Position numbers and translations under genes: made by a program. A stretch of DNA of 64,000 bases from Actinomycetota bacterium (GTDB taxonomy: Bacteria > Actinomycetota > Thermoleophilia > Gaiellales > Gaiellaceae), in assembly GCA_003139545.1 (NCBI GenBank), contig PLJC01000018.1, positions 124,148 through 188,147 on the forward strand, read 5' to 3'. Below the pieces are notes generated by a model, which saw only the letters and a list, made by a program, of their open reading frames with translations, had not been told where the DNA came from and did no database searches. Shown here piece by piece: positions 1-8,382 of the stretch. Numbering within the stretch: the stretch's first letter is position 1; each line of letters opens with the position of its first letter.

Positions 1-1
1 C

Positions 2-712
2 GACATCGCGGTCCTGCTCAATCTCGAGCCGGATCATCTCGACCGGCACGGAACCTTCGAGGCGTACCGCGAGGCGAAGCTGCGGATCTTCGAGCGCGCG
101 CAGGTGAAGATCGTCCCCGCCGGCCTTGGTCTCGACGGGATCGAGTTCGGGGCCGACGATCCACTCCCGGCGGAGCCGAAGATGCCGGGCGCGCACAATC
201 GCGAGAACGCCGCAGCCGCGACTGCCGCTGCGCGCGCCGCGGGTCTTCCCGACGAAGCGATCGCCGAGGCGCTGCGGACGTTCGCCGGCGTGCCGCACCG
301 GCTCGAGCTCGTGCGCGAGCTGCACGGTGTGAAATACGTCAACGATTCGAAGGCGACGAACACGGCTGCAGCACGCCGAGGCGTCGCCGCGTACGACGAG
401 CCGTTGCACCTCATCCTCGGCGGTTCGCTCAAGGGGGAGGCCTTCGGGCCTTTTGCACAGGAGCTCCCTGCGAACGTCCGCTCGATCCATCTCATCGGCG
501 AAGCGAGCGACGAGCTCGCGGCGGCGCTGGACGCTGCCGGCCGTGCGTACGCACGCGACGGCGACCTCGCCTCGGCAATCGCGCACGCGACCGCCGACGC
601 GCAGTCGGGTGACGTCGTGCTCCTCTCGCCTGCGACGGCAAGCTTCGACCAGTTCCGCAACTTCGAAGAGCGTGGCGACACGTTCCGGCGCCTCGTCGAG
701 GAGCTCGCGTGA
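2..712 (+). CDS. murD: UDP-N-acetylmuramoylalanine--D-glutamate ligase, C-terminal part (MurD)
   Basis: Cytoplasmic Mur ligase that adds D-glutamate to UDP-MurNAc-L-Ala in peptidoglycan precursor synthesis. The gene enters from the left edge, so the N-terminal and ATP-loop regions are missing. What remains shows the ligase core (NLEPDHLDRHGTFEAYREAK), an HNRENAAAA helix and the C-terminal domain with the VNDSKATNTAAA and LILGGSLKG motifs typical of MurD. The stop overlaps the ftsW start (GTGA), and murG, murC and murB follow in the same direction, as expected in a dcw cluster. Family assignment is firm; only the 5' end is unseen. Confidence 0.95.
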   Translation, partial: DIAVLLNLEPDHLDRHGTFEAYREAKLRIFERAQVKIVPAGLGLDGIEFGADDPLPAEPKMPGAHNRENAAAATAAARAAGLPDEAIAEALRTFAGVPHRLELVRELHGVKYVNDSKATNTAAARRGVAAYDEPLHLILGGSLKGEAFGPFAQELPANVRSIHLIGEASDELAAALDAAGRAYARDGDLASAIAHATADAQSGDVVLLSPATASFDQFRNFEERGDTFRRLVEELA

Positions 713-1944
713 GAGCGCGGTCGTTCGAATGGCAGCTGCTCGTGCTCGTCACGCTGGCGCTCACCGCCTTCGGGCTGATCATGGTGTACAGCGCGACCTC
801 CGCCTCGGCAGCGCTCGGCAACGGCAACCCGACGGGCTACCTCGAGCGCCAGGGCATCTACGCGCTCCTCGGGTTCGCGTTGCTCGTCGTCGCGGCGCGC
901 ACCGACTTCCGTAAGTTGCGCGCGATCGCGCCGACGCTCGTCGGCGTGGCGCTCGCGCTCTGCCTCGCCGTCCTCGTCATCGGCACCAAGGTGAACGGCG
1001 CGCGGCGCTGGATCGGCTTCGGCCCCGCGACGTTCCAGCCGTCCGAGCTGGCCAAGCTCGCCCTCGTGGTGTGGGCCGCTGCTTATCTCTCGCGCCGGCC
1101 GCCGCCGCGGACGCTGAAGGACCTCGCACGTCCGGTCGGACTGCTCGTCGGAGTGTTCTGCCTGCTCATCCTCGCCGAGCCGGACCTCGGCACGGTGATC
1201 ACTGTCGTCGTGATGATCGGCGCCGTCCTGCTCGTGTCGGGGACGCCGCTGCCGACGCTCGGCGTCGCATACACGATCGTGTTCGGCGCGGGCGCGATCG
1301 CCGCGTGGTCATCTCCCTACCGGCGCGCGCGGCTCTTTACGTTCCTCGATCCGTGGAAGGACCCGCTCGGTGCAGGGCTGCAGAACGTTCAGGCGCTGAT
1401 CAGTCTCGGGTCGGGCGGGGTCTTCGGCCGCGGGCTCGGCCAGGGGATCGAGAAGATCCACTACCTGCCGGAGGCACACACCGACATGATCTTCGCCGTC
1501 ATCGGCGAGGAGCTCGGGCTCGTCGGCGCCGCCGTCCTCGTCGCCGGCTACTGCGCCTTCGCGTATGCGGGCCTGCGCCTCGCGATCGCGTGCAAGGACC
1601 CGTTCGGGAAGCGCCTCGCAGCGGGGATCACCGCCCTCATCTGCGGGCAGGCGGCGATCAACCTCGCTGCGGTTCTGGGGCTCGCTCCGTTGACCGGGAT
1701 CCCGCTCCCGTTCGTGTCGTACGGCGGCTCGAGCCTCGTCATCACCCTCCTGGGCGTCGGGATCCTCCTTAACATCGCTCGTGGCCATGCCGGAACACAG
1801 ACAGCTTCGGTGCCTGATCGCCGCGGGCGGGACGGTGGGACATCTCGCCCCGTCGCTCGCCGTGGCGGAAACGCTGCGCGAGCGAGGGGTGGCAGTGACG
1901 TTCGCCGGGTCGCCGGATCGCGTCGAGGCTCGGCTCGTTCCTGA
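709..1944 (+). CDS. ftsW: SEDS peptidoglycan polymerase FtsW/RodA family
   Basis: Integral membrane SEDS glycosyltransferase that polymerises lipid II at the septum. About ten hydrophobic segments are visible, along with the family motifs NGARRWIGFG, FQPSELAKL, AEPDLGT and PLPFVSYGGSSLV. The GTG start overlaps the murD stop. The conserved protein ends near GILLNIARG (about residue 359); the reading frame then runs about 50 further Arg/Gly-rich residues through the start of murG in another frame, an overlap of about 160 nt. Its place in the dcw cluster favours FtsW over RodA. The tail may be a cytoplasmic extension or the product of a frameshift. Confidence 0.93.
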   Translation: MRARSFEWQLLVLVTLALTAFGLIMVYSATSASAALGNGNPTGYLERQGIYALLGFALLVVAARTDFRKLRAIAPTLVGVALALCLAVLVIGTKVNGARRWIGFGPATFQPSELAKLALVVWAAAYLSRRPPPRTLKDLARPVGLLVGVFCLLILAEPDLGTVITVVVMIGAVLLVSGTPLPTLGVAYTIVFGAGAIAAWSSPYRRARLFTFLDPWKDPLGAGLQNVQALISLGSGGVFGRGLGQGIEKIHYLPEAHTDMIFAVIGEELGLVGAAVLVAGYCAFAYAGLRLAIACKDPFGKRLAAGITALICGQAAINLAAVLGLAPLTGIPLPFVSYGGSSLVITLLGVGILLNIARGHAGTQTASVPDRRGRDGGTSRPVARRGGNAARARGGSDVRRVAGSRRGSARS

Positions 1945-2863
1945 CCACGGCTATCCCTTCGACGAGTTCGCGGTCGCGGGCTTCCCGCGCCGGCTGGGGC
2001 CGTCGCAGCTGCGCGCCGTCGCGCTCGCCGCGGCCGCGCCGGTCGCCTGCCTGAGGATCCTCGACCGCCGCCGGCCCGATGTCGTCCTCGGCGGCGGCGG
2101 CTACGTCGCCGGGCCGATGGTGCTTGCTGCGCGGCTGCGGCGCATCCCGGCCGTGCTGACCGAGGCGGACGCGCACCTCGGCCTCGCCAACCGGCTGGCG
2201 GCACCCTTCGCCGAGCGTGTGTTCCTCGCACTTCCCGTTCCGGGCCGGAACGGCGCGAAGTACGTCGCCGTCGGACGTCCGGTGCCGGCGCGTTCGCGGG
2301 CGGCCCCGCGCGCGGAGGCGCGCGAGCGGCTCGGCCTGCCGGCGGAAGGGCCGGTCGTGCTCGTGTTCGGCGGCTCGCTCGGAGCCCGGCTGCTGAATGA
2401 GCTCGCACTCGATGCGTGGGGCGAGGCGGGACCGGCGGTGCTGCACCTGTGCGGCGAGCGCGACTACGAGGCGATGCGCGGCCGGGCGACGCGCCCGGAC
2501 TACGTGCTGCGTCCGTTCATCGACGAGATCGGGCTCGCGTACGGCGCTGCCGACATCGCGGTCGCGCGTGCGGGCGGTTCGGTCTGGGAGCTCGCCGCGG
2601 CAGGGTTGCCGGCCGTGCTCGTGCCGGGCGAGTTCGCCACCGGCGGGCATCAGCGGAAGAACGCCGAATGGTTCGAGCGCGCAGGCGGCGCCGTCATCGT
2701 CTCCGAGGCGGAGATCGCCCGTGTTCCGCAGCTCGTCGAGTCGCTGCTCGCCGACCCGGCGAAACTCGCCGCGATGGCGGCGGCGATGCGCGCCGCCGCG
2801 CGGCCCGATGCAGCCGAGAGGATCGCCGATGAGCTCGTCGAGCTCGCAGCCGCTCACCGGTAG
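1787..2863 (+). CDS. murG: UDP-GlcNAc:undecaprenyl-PP-MurNAc-pentapeptide GlcNAc transferase (MurG)
   Basis: Membrane-associated GT-B glycosyltransferase that makes lipid II from lipid I. It is 358 aa from ATG 1787 (in-frame GTG at 1781 also possible), a normal length. The N-terminal glycine-rich loop reads GGTVGH where the family usually has GGTGGH. The donor-site region ARAGGSVWELAAAGLPAVLVP followed by GGHQRKNAEW matches the C-terminal UDP-GlcNAc domain. It starts inside the ftsW 3' end and overlaps murC by about 35 nt, so it is probably translationally coupled. Identification is firm; only the exact start is uncertain. Confidence 0.94.
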   Translation: MPEHRQLRCLIAAGGTVGHLAPSLAVAETLRERGVAVTFAGSPDRVEARLVPDHGYPFDEFAVAGFPRRLGPSQLRAVALAAAAPVACLRILDRRRPDVVLGGGGYVAGPMVLAARLRRIPAVLTEADAHLGLANRLAAPFAERVFLALPVPGRNGAKYVAVGRPVPARSRAAPRAEARERLGLPAEGPVVLVFGGSLGARLLNELALDAWGEAGPAVLHLCGERDYEAMRGRATRPDYVLRPFIDEIGLAYGAADIAVARAGGSVWELAAAGLPAVLVPGEFATGGHQRKNAEWFERAGGAVIVSEAEIARVPQLVESLLADPAKLAAMAAAMRAAARPDAAERIADELVELAAAHR

Positions 2864-3989
2864 GCGCATCTGGATCGCGGGCATCGGTGGCGCCGGCATG
2901 AGCGCGTACGCGCTGCTCGCGCACGCGTGGGGTGCGGAGGTGGCCGGCTGGGATCGCGTCGACACGCCGTACCTCGCGCACCTCTCCGGGATCGACGTCG
3001 CAATCTCGGCGGAGCCTCCGAAGCCGCCGGAGGGGTGGGAGGTGTACGTCTCCACGGCGTTCGCAGGACGCGTCGCCGGGCAGCCGCGCGCGACGCTGCT
3101 CGCGGAACTCGTCTCGCTGCGCCGCTCGATCGTCGTCGCGGGCGCGCACGGCAAGACGACGACGAGCGCGATGATCGCCTTCTGCCTCGACCGGCTCGGC
3201 CTCGATCCCGCCTTTCTCATCGGCGGGGACGTTCCACAGCTGGGCGGGAACGCGCGCGCGGGACAGGGATGGCTGGTCGTCGAGGGCGACGAGTCCGACC
3301 GCTCCGTCGCAGCGCTGCGCCCGGAGATCGCCGTGCTCCTCAACGTCGACCTCGATCACCACACGACGTTCGCCTCGCTCGCCGAGGTCGAGGGCCTGTT
3401 CGAGGCGTGGCTTGCCGCGGTGCCGCACGTCGTGCGCGCCGAGCGGCTCGAGCCGGTCGATCTCGTGCTCGCGATCCCGGGCGAGCACAACCGGCGCAAC
3501 GCCGCCGCCGCGCTCGCGGCGCTCGAGCTCGCCGGCGTCGAGGGCGCCGAGCGCGTGATCGTCGAGTTCGCCGGCGTCGGCCGCCGGTTGCAGCGACGGA
3601 GCGAGCGCGTCTTCGACAGCTACGCGCACCATCCCGCCGAGCTCGCCGCCGACATCGCCGCCGTCCGGAATGGCGGCCGCGTGCTCGCGCTCTTCCAACC
3701 TCATCTGTACTCGCGCACGCGCTATCTCGCGCACGAGTTCGCCGTGGCGCTCGCTTCCGCGGACGCGGTCTGCGTGACCGACATCTATCCGGCGCGGGAA
3801 GAGCCGATCCCGGGCGTGACCGGCCGCCTGATCGTGGACGAGCTCGCGCGCGTGCGCCCCGGCATGCGCATCGGCTGGGCGCCAGCGCTCGACGATGCGG
3901 CGCGAATCGTCTCCGCGTGGGCGCGTCCCGGCGACACGATCCTCACCCTTGGCGCCGGGGACGTCGACCGCGTGGTGGACCTCTTGTGA
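2829..3989 (+). CDS. murC: UDP-N-acetylmuramate--L-alanine ligase, compact form (MurC)
   Basis: ATP-dependent cytoplasmic ligase that adds the first L-alanine to UDP-MurNAc. The N-terminal GIGGAGMSAYA nucleotide fold, the P-loop AGAHGKTTTSAM, the VEGDESDRS segment and the C-terminal FDSYAHHPAEL, FQPHLYSRT and YPAREEPIPGVTG motifs all identify MurC. From ATG 2829 the protein is only about 386 aa, against roughly 450-490 usual. The loss is in the central domain: the DLDHHTTF motif is followed after only about 50 residues by PGEHNRRNAAAA. The frame is unbroken, so this looks like natural shortening. It overlaps murG upstream and murB downstream. Confidence 0.92.
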   Translation: MSSSSSQPLTGRRIWIAGIGGAGMSAYALLAHAWGAEVAGWDRVDTPYLAHLSGIDVAISAEPPKPPEGWEVYVSTAFAGRVAGQPRATLLAELVSLRRSIVVAGAHGKTTTSAMIAFCLDRLGLDPAFLIGGDVPQLGGNARAGQGWLVVEGDESDRSVAALRPEIAVLLNVDLDHHTTFASLAEVEGLFEAWLAAVPHVVRAERLEPVDLVLAIPGEHNRRNAAAALAALELAGVEGAERVIVEFAGVGRRLQRRSERVFDSYAHHPAELAADIAAVRNGGRVLALFQPHLYSRTRYLAHEFAVALASADAVCVTDIYPAREEPIPGVTGRLIVDELARVRPGMRIGWAPALDDAARIVSAWARPGDTILTLGAGDVDRVVDLL

Positions 3990-4837
3990 CGGATCTCTCG
4001 CGGTACACGACGCTCGGCACGGGCGGACCGGCGCGGGAGTTCGCGCAGCCCACGTCGGTGGTGGAAGTCGAAGAGCTCCTGCGCCGCGGCCTCCCGGTCG
4101 CCACGATCGGCCTCGGCTCGAACCTCCTCGTCGCGGACGAGGGCGTCGACGCGCTCGTGCTCAAGCTCGGCGGTGAGCTCACGGCGGTAGAGATCGACGG
4201 CGACGTCCTGCGCGCGGGCGGCGGAGCCGCCAATGCGGTGTGCCTGCATCGCGCGCGCGAGGCCGGCCTCGGCGGCTTCGAGTTCGCGGCCGCGATCCCC
4301 GGCACGATCGGAGGCGGCATCTGGATGAACGGCGGCGCGTACGGCGGCGACTTTTCCTCCGTGCTCGTGCGCGCGCTCGTCGCCACCGCCGACGGGACCG
4401 GCTGGCTCACGCCGGCCGACCTGGGCCTCTCCTACCGGCACTCGAACCTCCGCCACGGGCAGGTGGTCCTGCAGGCCGAGCTGCGACTGCGGCCGCGGCC
4501 GCCGGAAGAGATCAAGGCCGTCGTCCGCGACCTGAACGCGCAGCGCAAGGCTGCGCAGCCGACGAACCGCCGCACGTTCGGCAGCGTCTTCAAGAACCCC
4601 GACCACGAGCTGAGCGCGGGGCGGATGCTCGAGGCGTGCGGGCTGAAGGGGCACCGGATCGGCGGGGCGCAGATCTCGCCCAAGCACGCGAACTTCATCG
4701 AGAACGCCGGCGGGGCGCGCACGGCGGATGCGCTCGCGCTCATGACCGAGGCGCGCAGGCGCGCGCTCGTCGAGTACGGCGTCGAGCTCGTGCACGAGGT
4801 CGAGTTCCTCGGCCCGATTGAGCTGCCCCCCACGTAG
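3986..4837 (+). CDS. murB: UDP-N-acetylenolpyruvoylglucosamine reductase, type II (MurB)
   Basis: FAD-dependent reductase that forms UDP-MurNAc, the second committed step of cell-wall precursor synthesis. The 283-aa protein starts at a GTG overlapping the murC stop. The N-terminal FAD motifs TTLGTGGPA and GLGSNLL, the middle AAIPGTIGGGIWMNGGAYG, and the C-terminal FGSVFKNP, GLKGHRIGGAQIS and KHANFI are all present. A Ser in GSVFKNP is the expected catalytic acid, and the KHANFI pattern fits type II MurB. It lies between murC and ftsQ, the usual order in Firmicutes and Actinobacteria. Confidence 0.95.
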   Translation: MTDLSRYTTLGTGGPAREFAQPTSVVEVEELLRRGLPVATIGLGSNLLVADEGVDALVLKLGGELTAVEIDGDVLRAGGGAANAVCLHRAREAGLGGFEFAAAIPGTIGGGIWMNGGAYGGDFSSVLVRALVATADGTGWLTPADLGLSYRHSNLRHGQVVLQAELRLRPRPPEEIKAVVRDLNAQRKAAQPTNRRTFGSVFKNPDHELSAGRMLEACGLKGHRIGGAQISPKHANFIENAGGARTADALALMTEARRRALVEYGVELVHEVEFLGPIELPPT

Positions 4838-4868
4838 GAGCGCCCGCCGGCGCGGCGAACTCGAACCG

Positions 4869-5606
4869 ATGGCCGCCAGGCGGCGTGCGCTTGTCATCGC
4901 GATCACCCTCCCGGTCGTCCTCACCGGCGCGTACTTCGCTGCCCGCGAGACCTCGACGTTCGCAGTCCGGACGATCGCCGTCTCCGGCGGCACGCCCGCG
5001 CTTCAGGCCCGGGTGCGCACCGCCCTGGCGCCTGTCGTGGGGAAGAGCCTGCTGGCCCTGAACGGCGCCGCTGTCGAGCGCCGGATGGATGCGCTCCCGG
5101 CCGTCCTCTCATCGCGCTACGACCGCGCCTTCCCGCACACGCTTCGCGTCACCGTCGTTCCCGAGGCGCCGGTCGCCGTCGTCCACAAGGGCAAGGAGAC
5201 GTGGCTCGTCTCGGCGCGGGGGAGAACGATCGAGCGGATTCCCACGGGCACCGATCTCGTGCTGCCGCGCATCTGGGTCCCGACCGCGACGCAGATCGCG
5301 CCCGGCGGCTTCCTCGCGCCGGACGAAGGCGGCACGGCCGCGCACGTGCTCGGGCTCGCCGCCGGCTTCCCGGCGCGCTTCACGACCGTCTCGTTCGCGC
5401 ACGGCGAGCTCACCCTCCGCCTCCGCCTCGGCATCGACCTCCGGCTCGGCGACCCGGTCGACGTTCGGCTCAAGCTCGCCGTCGCCCGCCGCGCGCTCCG
5501 CGTCCTCCCGGCCGGCTCGACGTACCTCGACGTGGCGGTCCCGCAGCGTCCGGTCGCGGGAGCCAACCCTCAAGTCTCAAGTACAGGTTCAACCTTTGGA
5601 GGCTGA
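4869..5606 (+). CDS. ftsQ: Cell division protein FtsQ (POTRA domain)
   Basis: Bitopic septal protein that links FtsB/L to the division machinery. From ATG 4869 (245 aa) there is a short basic N-terminus (MAARRRA), one membrane segment (LVIAITLPVVLTGAYFAA), a POTRA-like beta domain starting at FAVRTIAVSGG and an FtsQ-type domain with FPHTLRVTVVPEAPVAV. An in-frame ATG at 4818 would add 17 residues inside murB. It is the last gene before ftsZ. Its stop codon is buried in an inverted repeat that begins the ftsZ leader. FtsQ assignment rests on context and topology, since the family is poorly conserved in sequence. Confidence 0.88.
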   Translation: MAARRRALVIAITLPVVLTGAYFAARETSTFAVRTIAVSGGTPALQARVRTALAPVVGKSLLALNGAAVERRMDALPAVLSSRYDRAFPHTLRVTVVPEAPVAVVHKGKETWLVSARGRTIERIPTGTDLVLPRIWVPTATQIAPGGFLAPDEGGTAAHVLGLAAGFPARFTTVSFAHGELTLRLRLGIDLRLGDPVDVRLKLAVARRALRVLPAGSTYLDVAVPQRPVAGANPQVSSTGSTFGG

Positions 5607-5610
5607 ACCT
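5585..5610 (+). repeat. AGGTTCA inverted repeat at the ftsQ stop
   Basis: AGGTTCA (5585-5591) and its complement TGAACCT (5604-5610) form a hairpin across the ftsQ stop codon. A third copy, AGGTTCA, lies at 5684-5690, about 13 nt before the ftsZ start. The copies flank the ftsZ promoter, so they may be a regulator site or a weak transcription attenuator. No protein can be named from sequence alone. Confidence 0.55.
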
Positions 5611-5614
5611 CTGA

Positions 5615-5643
5615 TTGACAGCGAGGTTAGGCGCATCTACCCT
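5615..5643 (+). promoter_or_regulatory. Sigma70-type promoter of ftsZ
   Basis: TTGACA (5615-5620), a 17-nt spacer and TACCCT (5638-5643) make an almost canonical housekeeping promoter. The predicted transcript starts near 5650 and gives a leader of roughly 50 nt before ATG 5703. It lies between ftsQ and ftsZ, so ftsZ can be expressed apart from the mur/fts operon. Confidence 0.75.
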
Positions 5644-5702
5644 GCGGCGCGAACGCCCTGTTTGTGCCCCTACGCTCCACTAAAGGTTCAGGTGTCGGCC
5701 CC

Positions 5703-6776
5703 ATGAGCATGCGCGACCAGTCGGGCAACTACCTCGCTGTCATCAAGGTCGTCGGCGTGGGCGGCGGCGGCACGAACGCCGTCAACCGCATGGTCGATGC
5801 CGGCCTGACGGGCGTCGAGTTCGTGGCGGTCAACACCGACGCGCAGGCGCTGATGATGTGCGACGCCGACGTGAAGATCCACATCGGCTCGAAGGCGACG
5901 CGCGGGCTCGGAGCAGGGGCGGACCCGGCCGTCGGGCTGGCCGCGGCGCAGGAGAGCCGCGACGAGCTGAAGGAGGCGCTGAAGGGCGCCGACATGATCT
6001 TCGTCACCGCAGGCGAGGGCGGCGGCACCGGCACCGGAGGCGCGCCCGTCGTCGCCGAGCTCGCACGCGAGCTCGAGGCGCTGACGGTGGGCGTCGTCAC
6101 CAAGCCGTTCGTTTTCGAAGGGCGGAAGCGCTCGCAACAGGCCGACATCGGCATCCAGAACCTGCGCGACCGCGTCGACACGCTGATCGTGATCGAGAAC
6201 GACCGGCTCCTCCAGGTCGTGGAGAAGCGGACGTCGGTCGTCGACGCCTTCCGCATGGCCGACGACGTCCTGCGCCAGGGCGTCCAGGGGATCACCGACC
6301 TGATCACCGTGCCCGGCCTCGTCAACCTCGACTTCGCCGACGTGCGCACGATCATGCGCGACGCCGGCTCGGCGCTCATGGGCATCGGCATCGCCTCCGG
6401 CGAGAACCGCGCCACCGAGGCTGCCCGCGCCGCAGTGTCGTCGCCGCTGCTCGAGACCTCGATCGAGGGCGCGACCGGCATCCTGCTCAACATCACCGGC
6501 GGCCCCGAGATCGGGCTCTTCGAGGTCAACGAGGCGGCCGAGGTCGTCACGAGCGCGGCCGACCAGAACGCGAACGTCATCTTCGGCGCAGTCATCGACG
6601 ACTCCCTCGGCGACGACATCCGGGTGACCGTCATCGCCACCGGCTTCGGGGCCCAGCGCCGCCGGCGGCGGCGGGAGGGCGGCTCGGAAGCGCCGATCCC
6701 GTCCGGCGTGCCGGGCGGCGGCTTCGAGATCCCGGACGAGGCGCTCGACGTGCCCTCGTTCCTGCGCGAAGACTGA
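5703..6776 (+). CDS. ftsZ: Cell division GTPase FtsZ
   Basis: Tubulin-like GTPase that forms the Z ring. The protein from ATG 5703 is 357 aa, with [16 protein letters not shown] at the N-terminus, the tubulin signature [16 protein letters not shown], and [11 protein letters not shown] in the middle. It ends in a short variable linker and the conserved C-terminal peptide DVPSFLRED that binds partners such as SepF. The start is placed at [15 protein letters not shown]; an upstream in-frame ATG at 5664 lies close to the promoter. It has its own promoter upstream and strong hairpins downstream. ftsA is absent, as usual in actinobacteria. Confidence 0.97.
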   Translation: MSMRDQSGNYLAVIKVVGVGGGGTNAVNRMVDAGLTGVEFVAVNTDAQALMMCDADVKIHIGSKATRGLGAGADPAVGLAAAQESRDELKEALKGADMIFVTAGEGGGTGTGGAPVVAELARELEALTVGVVTKPFVFEGRKRSQQADIGIQNLRDRVDTLIVIENDRLLQVVEKRTSVVDAFRMADDVLRQGVQGITDLITVPGLVNLDFADVRTIMRDAGSALMGIGIASGENRATEAARAAVSSPLLETSIEGATGILLNITGGPEIGLFEVNEAAEVVTSAADQNANVIFGAVIDDSLGDDIRVTVIATGFGAQRRRRRREGGSEAPIPSGVPGGGFEIPDEALDVPSFLRED

Positions 6777-6825
6777 CCCCGAAAACGGGGCCGCCCCGAT
6801 ACGTCTTGCGACATACCGGGGCGGC
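6777..6825 (+). terminator. Paired GC-rich hairpins after ftsZ
   Basis: CCCCG-AAAA-CGGGG (6777-6790) starts at the base after the ftsZ stop. A second hairpin follows with 9-bp arms GCCGCCCCG (6790-6798) and CGGGGCGGC (6817-6825) plus an inner GTC/GAC pairing. They share base 6790, so they may be alternative folds. There is no clear T tract, so this is a likely but unproven transcription terminator. Confidence 0.6.
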
Positions 6826-6838
6826 GGACCGGGTCGTG

Positions 6839-6864
6839 GGGTTGGCGTTTAGGGGCACCAACCC
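6839..6864 (+). other. Hairpin in the ftsZ-gcvT gap
   Basis: GGGTTGG (6839-6845) pairs with CCAACCC (6858-6864) across a 12-nt loop and is followed by TTT. The motif GGGCACC occurs in the loop region and again about 18 nt downstream. It could be a second terminator or a leader element. It does not match the core motifs of a glycine riboswitch. Confidence 0.4.
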
Positions 6865-6918
6865 TTTGAGGGCACCCGTTGTGTACCGCACCCCGGGGGC
6901 GGTCAAACATCCTCTGCA

Positions 6919-6924
6919 TAAGAT
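6919..6924 (+). promoter_or_regulatory. -10 element TAAGAT of gcvT
   Basis: TAAGAT lies 9 nt before the gcvT ATG, which predicts a leaderless or nearly leaderless transcript. No good -35 hexamer is visible 17 nt upstream. Confidence 0.5.
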
Positions 6925-6933
6925 CGTCACGGC

Positions 6934-7986
6934 ATGGCTCAGACGCTCCAGCGCACGCCTTTGCACGACCGGCACGTCGAGCTCGGGGCACGGATGGTTC
7001 CCTTCGCCGGGTGGGAGATGCCCGTCCAATACGAGGGTGTCATCCAGGAGCACCGGGCCGTCCGAACCGACGCCGGGGTCTTCGACGTCTCCCACATGGG
7101 CGAGATCGAGGTCGAGGGGCCGCAGGCGCACGCGCTCCTCCAGAGCCTGCTCTCGAACGACCTGGACAAGATCGCGCCCGGCGAGGCGCAGTACACGCTG
7201 CTCACGAACGAGCGCGGCGGGATCATCGACGACGTCATCGCCTACCGCCTGGGCGAGTGCCGCTATCTGGTCGTCGTCAACGCCTCCAACCGGGAGGCGG
7301 ACTACCGCTGGATCAAGGAGCGCGAGGTGCGCGGCTCCGAGGTCACCGACGTCTCTGCCGAGTACGCGCTCCTCGCCGTGCAGGGGCCTCGGGCGATCGA
7401 GCGCCTCGGCCTTCCGCCAGCGAAGGCGTTCACGTTCGCCGAGAGCTCGATCGACGGCATCGACGTGATGGTCAACCGCACCGGCTACACCGGCGAGGAC
7501 GGGTGCGAGCTGCTCTGCATGGACGAGGACGCCGTTGCGCTGTGGGACGCAGTGCTCGCCCGCGGCGTCGTCCCGTGCGGGCTCGGCGCGCGTGACACGC
7601 TGCGCCTCGAGGTCTGCTACCCGCTGCACGGCAACGACATCGGGCCTGACACCGATCCCATCTCGGCAGCGCTCGGCTGGACGTGCGCGCTCGGCAAGGA
7701 GTTCACCGGCGTCGACGTGATTCGGCGCGTGAAGGACGAAGGGCCGCAGCGAAAGCTCGTCCCGTTCGTGATGGAGGAGCGTGCGATCCCGCGCCAGGGG
7801 ATGGCGATCGAGGGCGGCGGCGAGGTGACCTCCGGGACGCACTCGCCGATGCTCGACGTCGGCATCGGGATGGGGTACGTGCCGGCGGCGCAGGCCGCTC
7901 CCGGCGCGCCGCTTGCCATCGATGTGCGCGGCAAGACGCGCACGGCTCGCGTCGTGACCAGACCGATCTACAAGAGGGAGGGCTGA
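6934..7986 (+). CDS. gcvT: Glycine cleavage system T protein (aminomethyltransferase)
   Basis: Takes the aminomethyl group from lipoyl GcvH and transfers the one-carbon unit to tetrahydrofolate, releasing ammonia. The 350-aa protein has the family motifs LHDRHVELGARMVPFAGWEMP, VFDVSHMGEIEV, GIIDDVIAYR, NRTGYTGEDG and LGARDTLRLE, with length normal for the family. It is the first of four genes gcvT-gcvH-gcvPA-gcvPB with zero or negative spacing, so one transcript is expected. No RBS is visible; a -10 hexamer sits just upstream. Confidence 0.96.
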   Translation: MAQTLQRTPLHDRHVELGARMVPFAGWEMPVQYEGVIQEHRAVRTDAGVFDVSHMGEIEVEGPQAHALLQSLLSNDLDKIAPGEAQYTLLTNERGGIIDDVIAYRLGECRYLVVVNASNREADYRWIKEREVRGSEVTDVSAEYALLAVQGPRAIERLGLPPAKAFTFAESSIDGIDVMVNRTGYTGEDGCELLCMDEDAVALWDAVLARGVVPCGLGARDTLRLEVCYPLHGNDIGPDTDPISAALGWTCALGKEFTGVDVIRRVKDEGPQRKLVPFVMEERAIPRQGMAIEGGGEVTSGTHSPMLDVGIGMGYVPAAQAAPGAPLAIDVRGKTRTARVVTRPIYKREG

Positions 7987-8382
7987 ATGGCCGCCGTGGA
8001 GTCCTATCCCGACGACCTCAAGTACCACGAGGAGCACGACTGGGCCCGCATCGAGGGCGACGAGGCCGTGCTCGGGATCACGTGGTTCGCCGCCGACGCG
8101 CTCGGCGAGCTCGTGCACTTCGAGCCGCCGCAGGCGGGTGCGACCATCACGAAGGACAGCTCCTACGGCGAGGTCGAGTCGGTCAAGGCCGTCTCCGATG
8201 TGATCGCGCCGCTCTCGGGCGAGGTGCTCGAGGTGAACCAGAAGGTCGTCGACGCGCCGGAGACCGTGAACCTCGATCCGTACGGCGACGGTTGGCTCAT
8301 TCGCATCCGCATGTCGAACGCGTCCGAGACGGATGCGCTCCTCGACGTGAGCGCCTACAAGACCGTCCTCGCAGACCAGTGA
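7987..8382 (+). CDS. gcvH: Glycine cleavage system H protein (lipoyl carrier)
   Basis: Small lipoylated shuttle between the P, T and L proteins. The 131-aa protein contains the lipoylation site in ESVKAVSDVIAPLSGEVLEVN, where the Lys is the modified residue, preceded by GITWFAADALGELVHFEPP. The ATG begins at the base after the gcvT stop, and the stop overlaps the gcvPA start. No L protein gene (lpd) is present here; it must be shared from elsewhere. Confidence 0.97.
   Translation: MAAVESYPDDLKYHEEHDWARIEGDEAVLGITWFAADALGELVHFEPPQAGATITKDSSYGEVESVKAVSDVIAPLSGEVLEVNQKVVDAPETVNLDPYGDGWLIRIRMSNASETDALLDVSAYKTVLADQ

Noticed and set aside
1769..3343. Long antisense reading frames through the mur genes and most other genes
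   Set aside because: High-GC shadows: low-complexity Arg/Ala/Pro protein, no start signals, and strong family motifs on the other strand.
6777..6933. Possible glycine riboswitch upstream of gcvT
   Set aside because: The gap has hairpins, but the conserved glycine-aptamer core sequences and the tandem arrangement are not visible.
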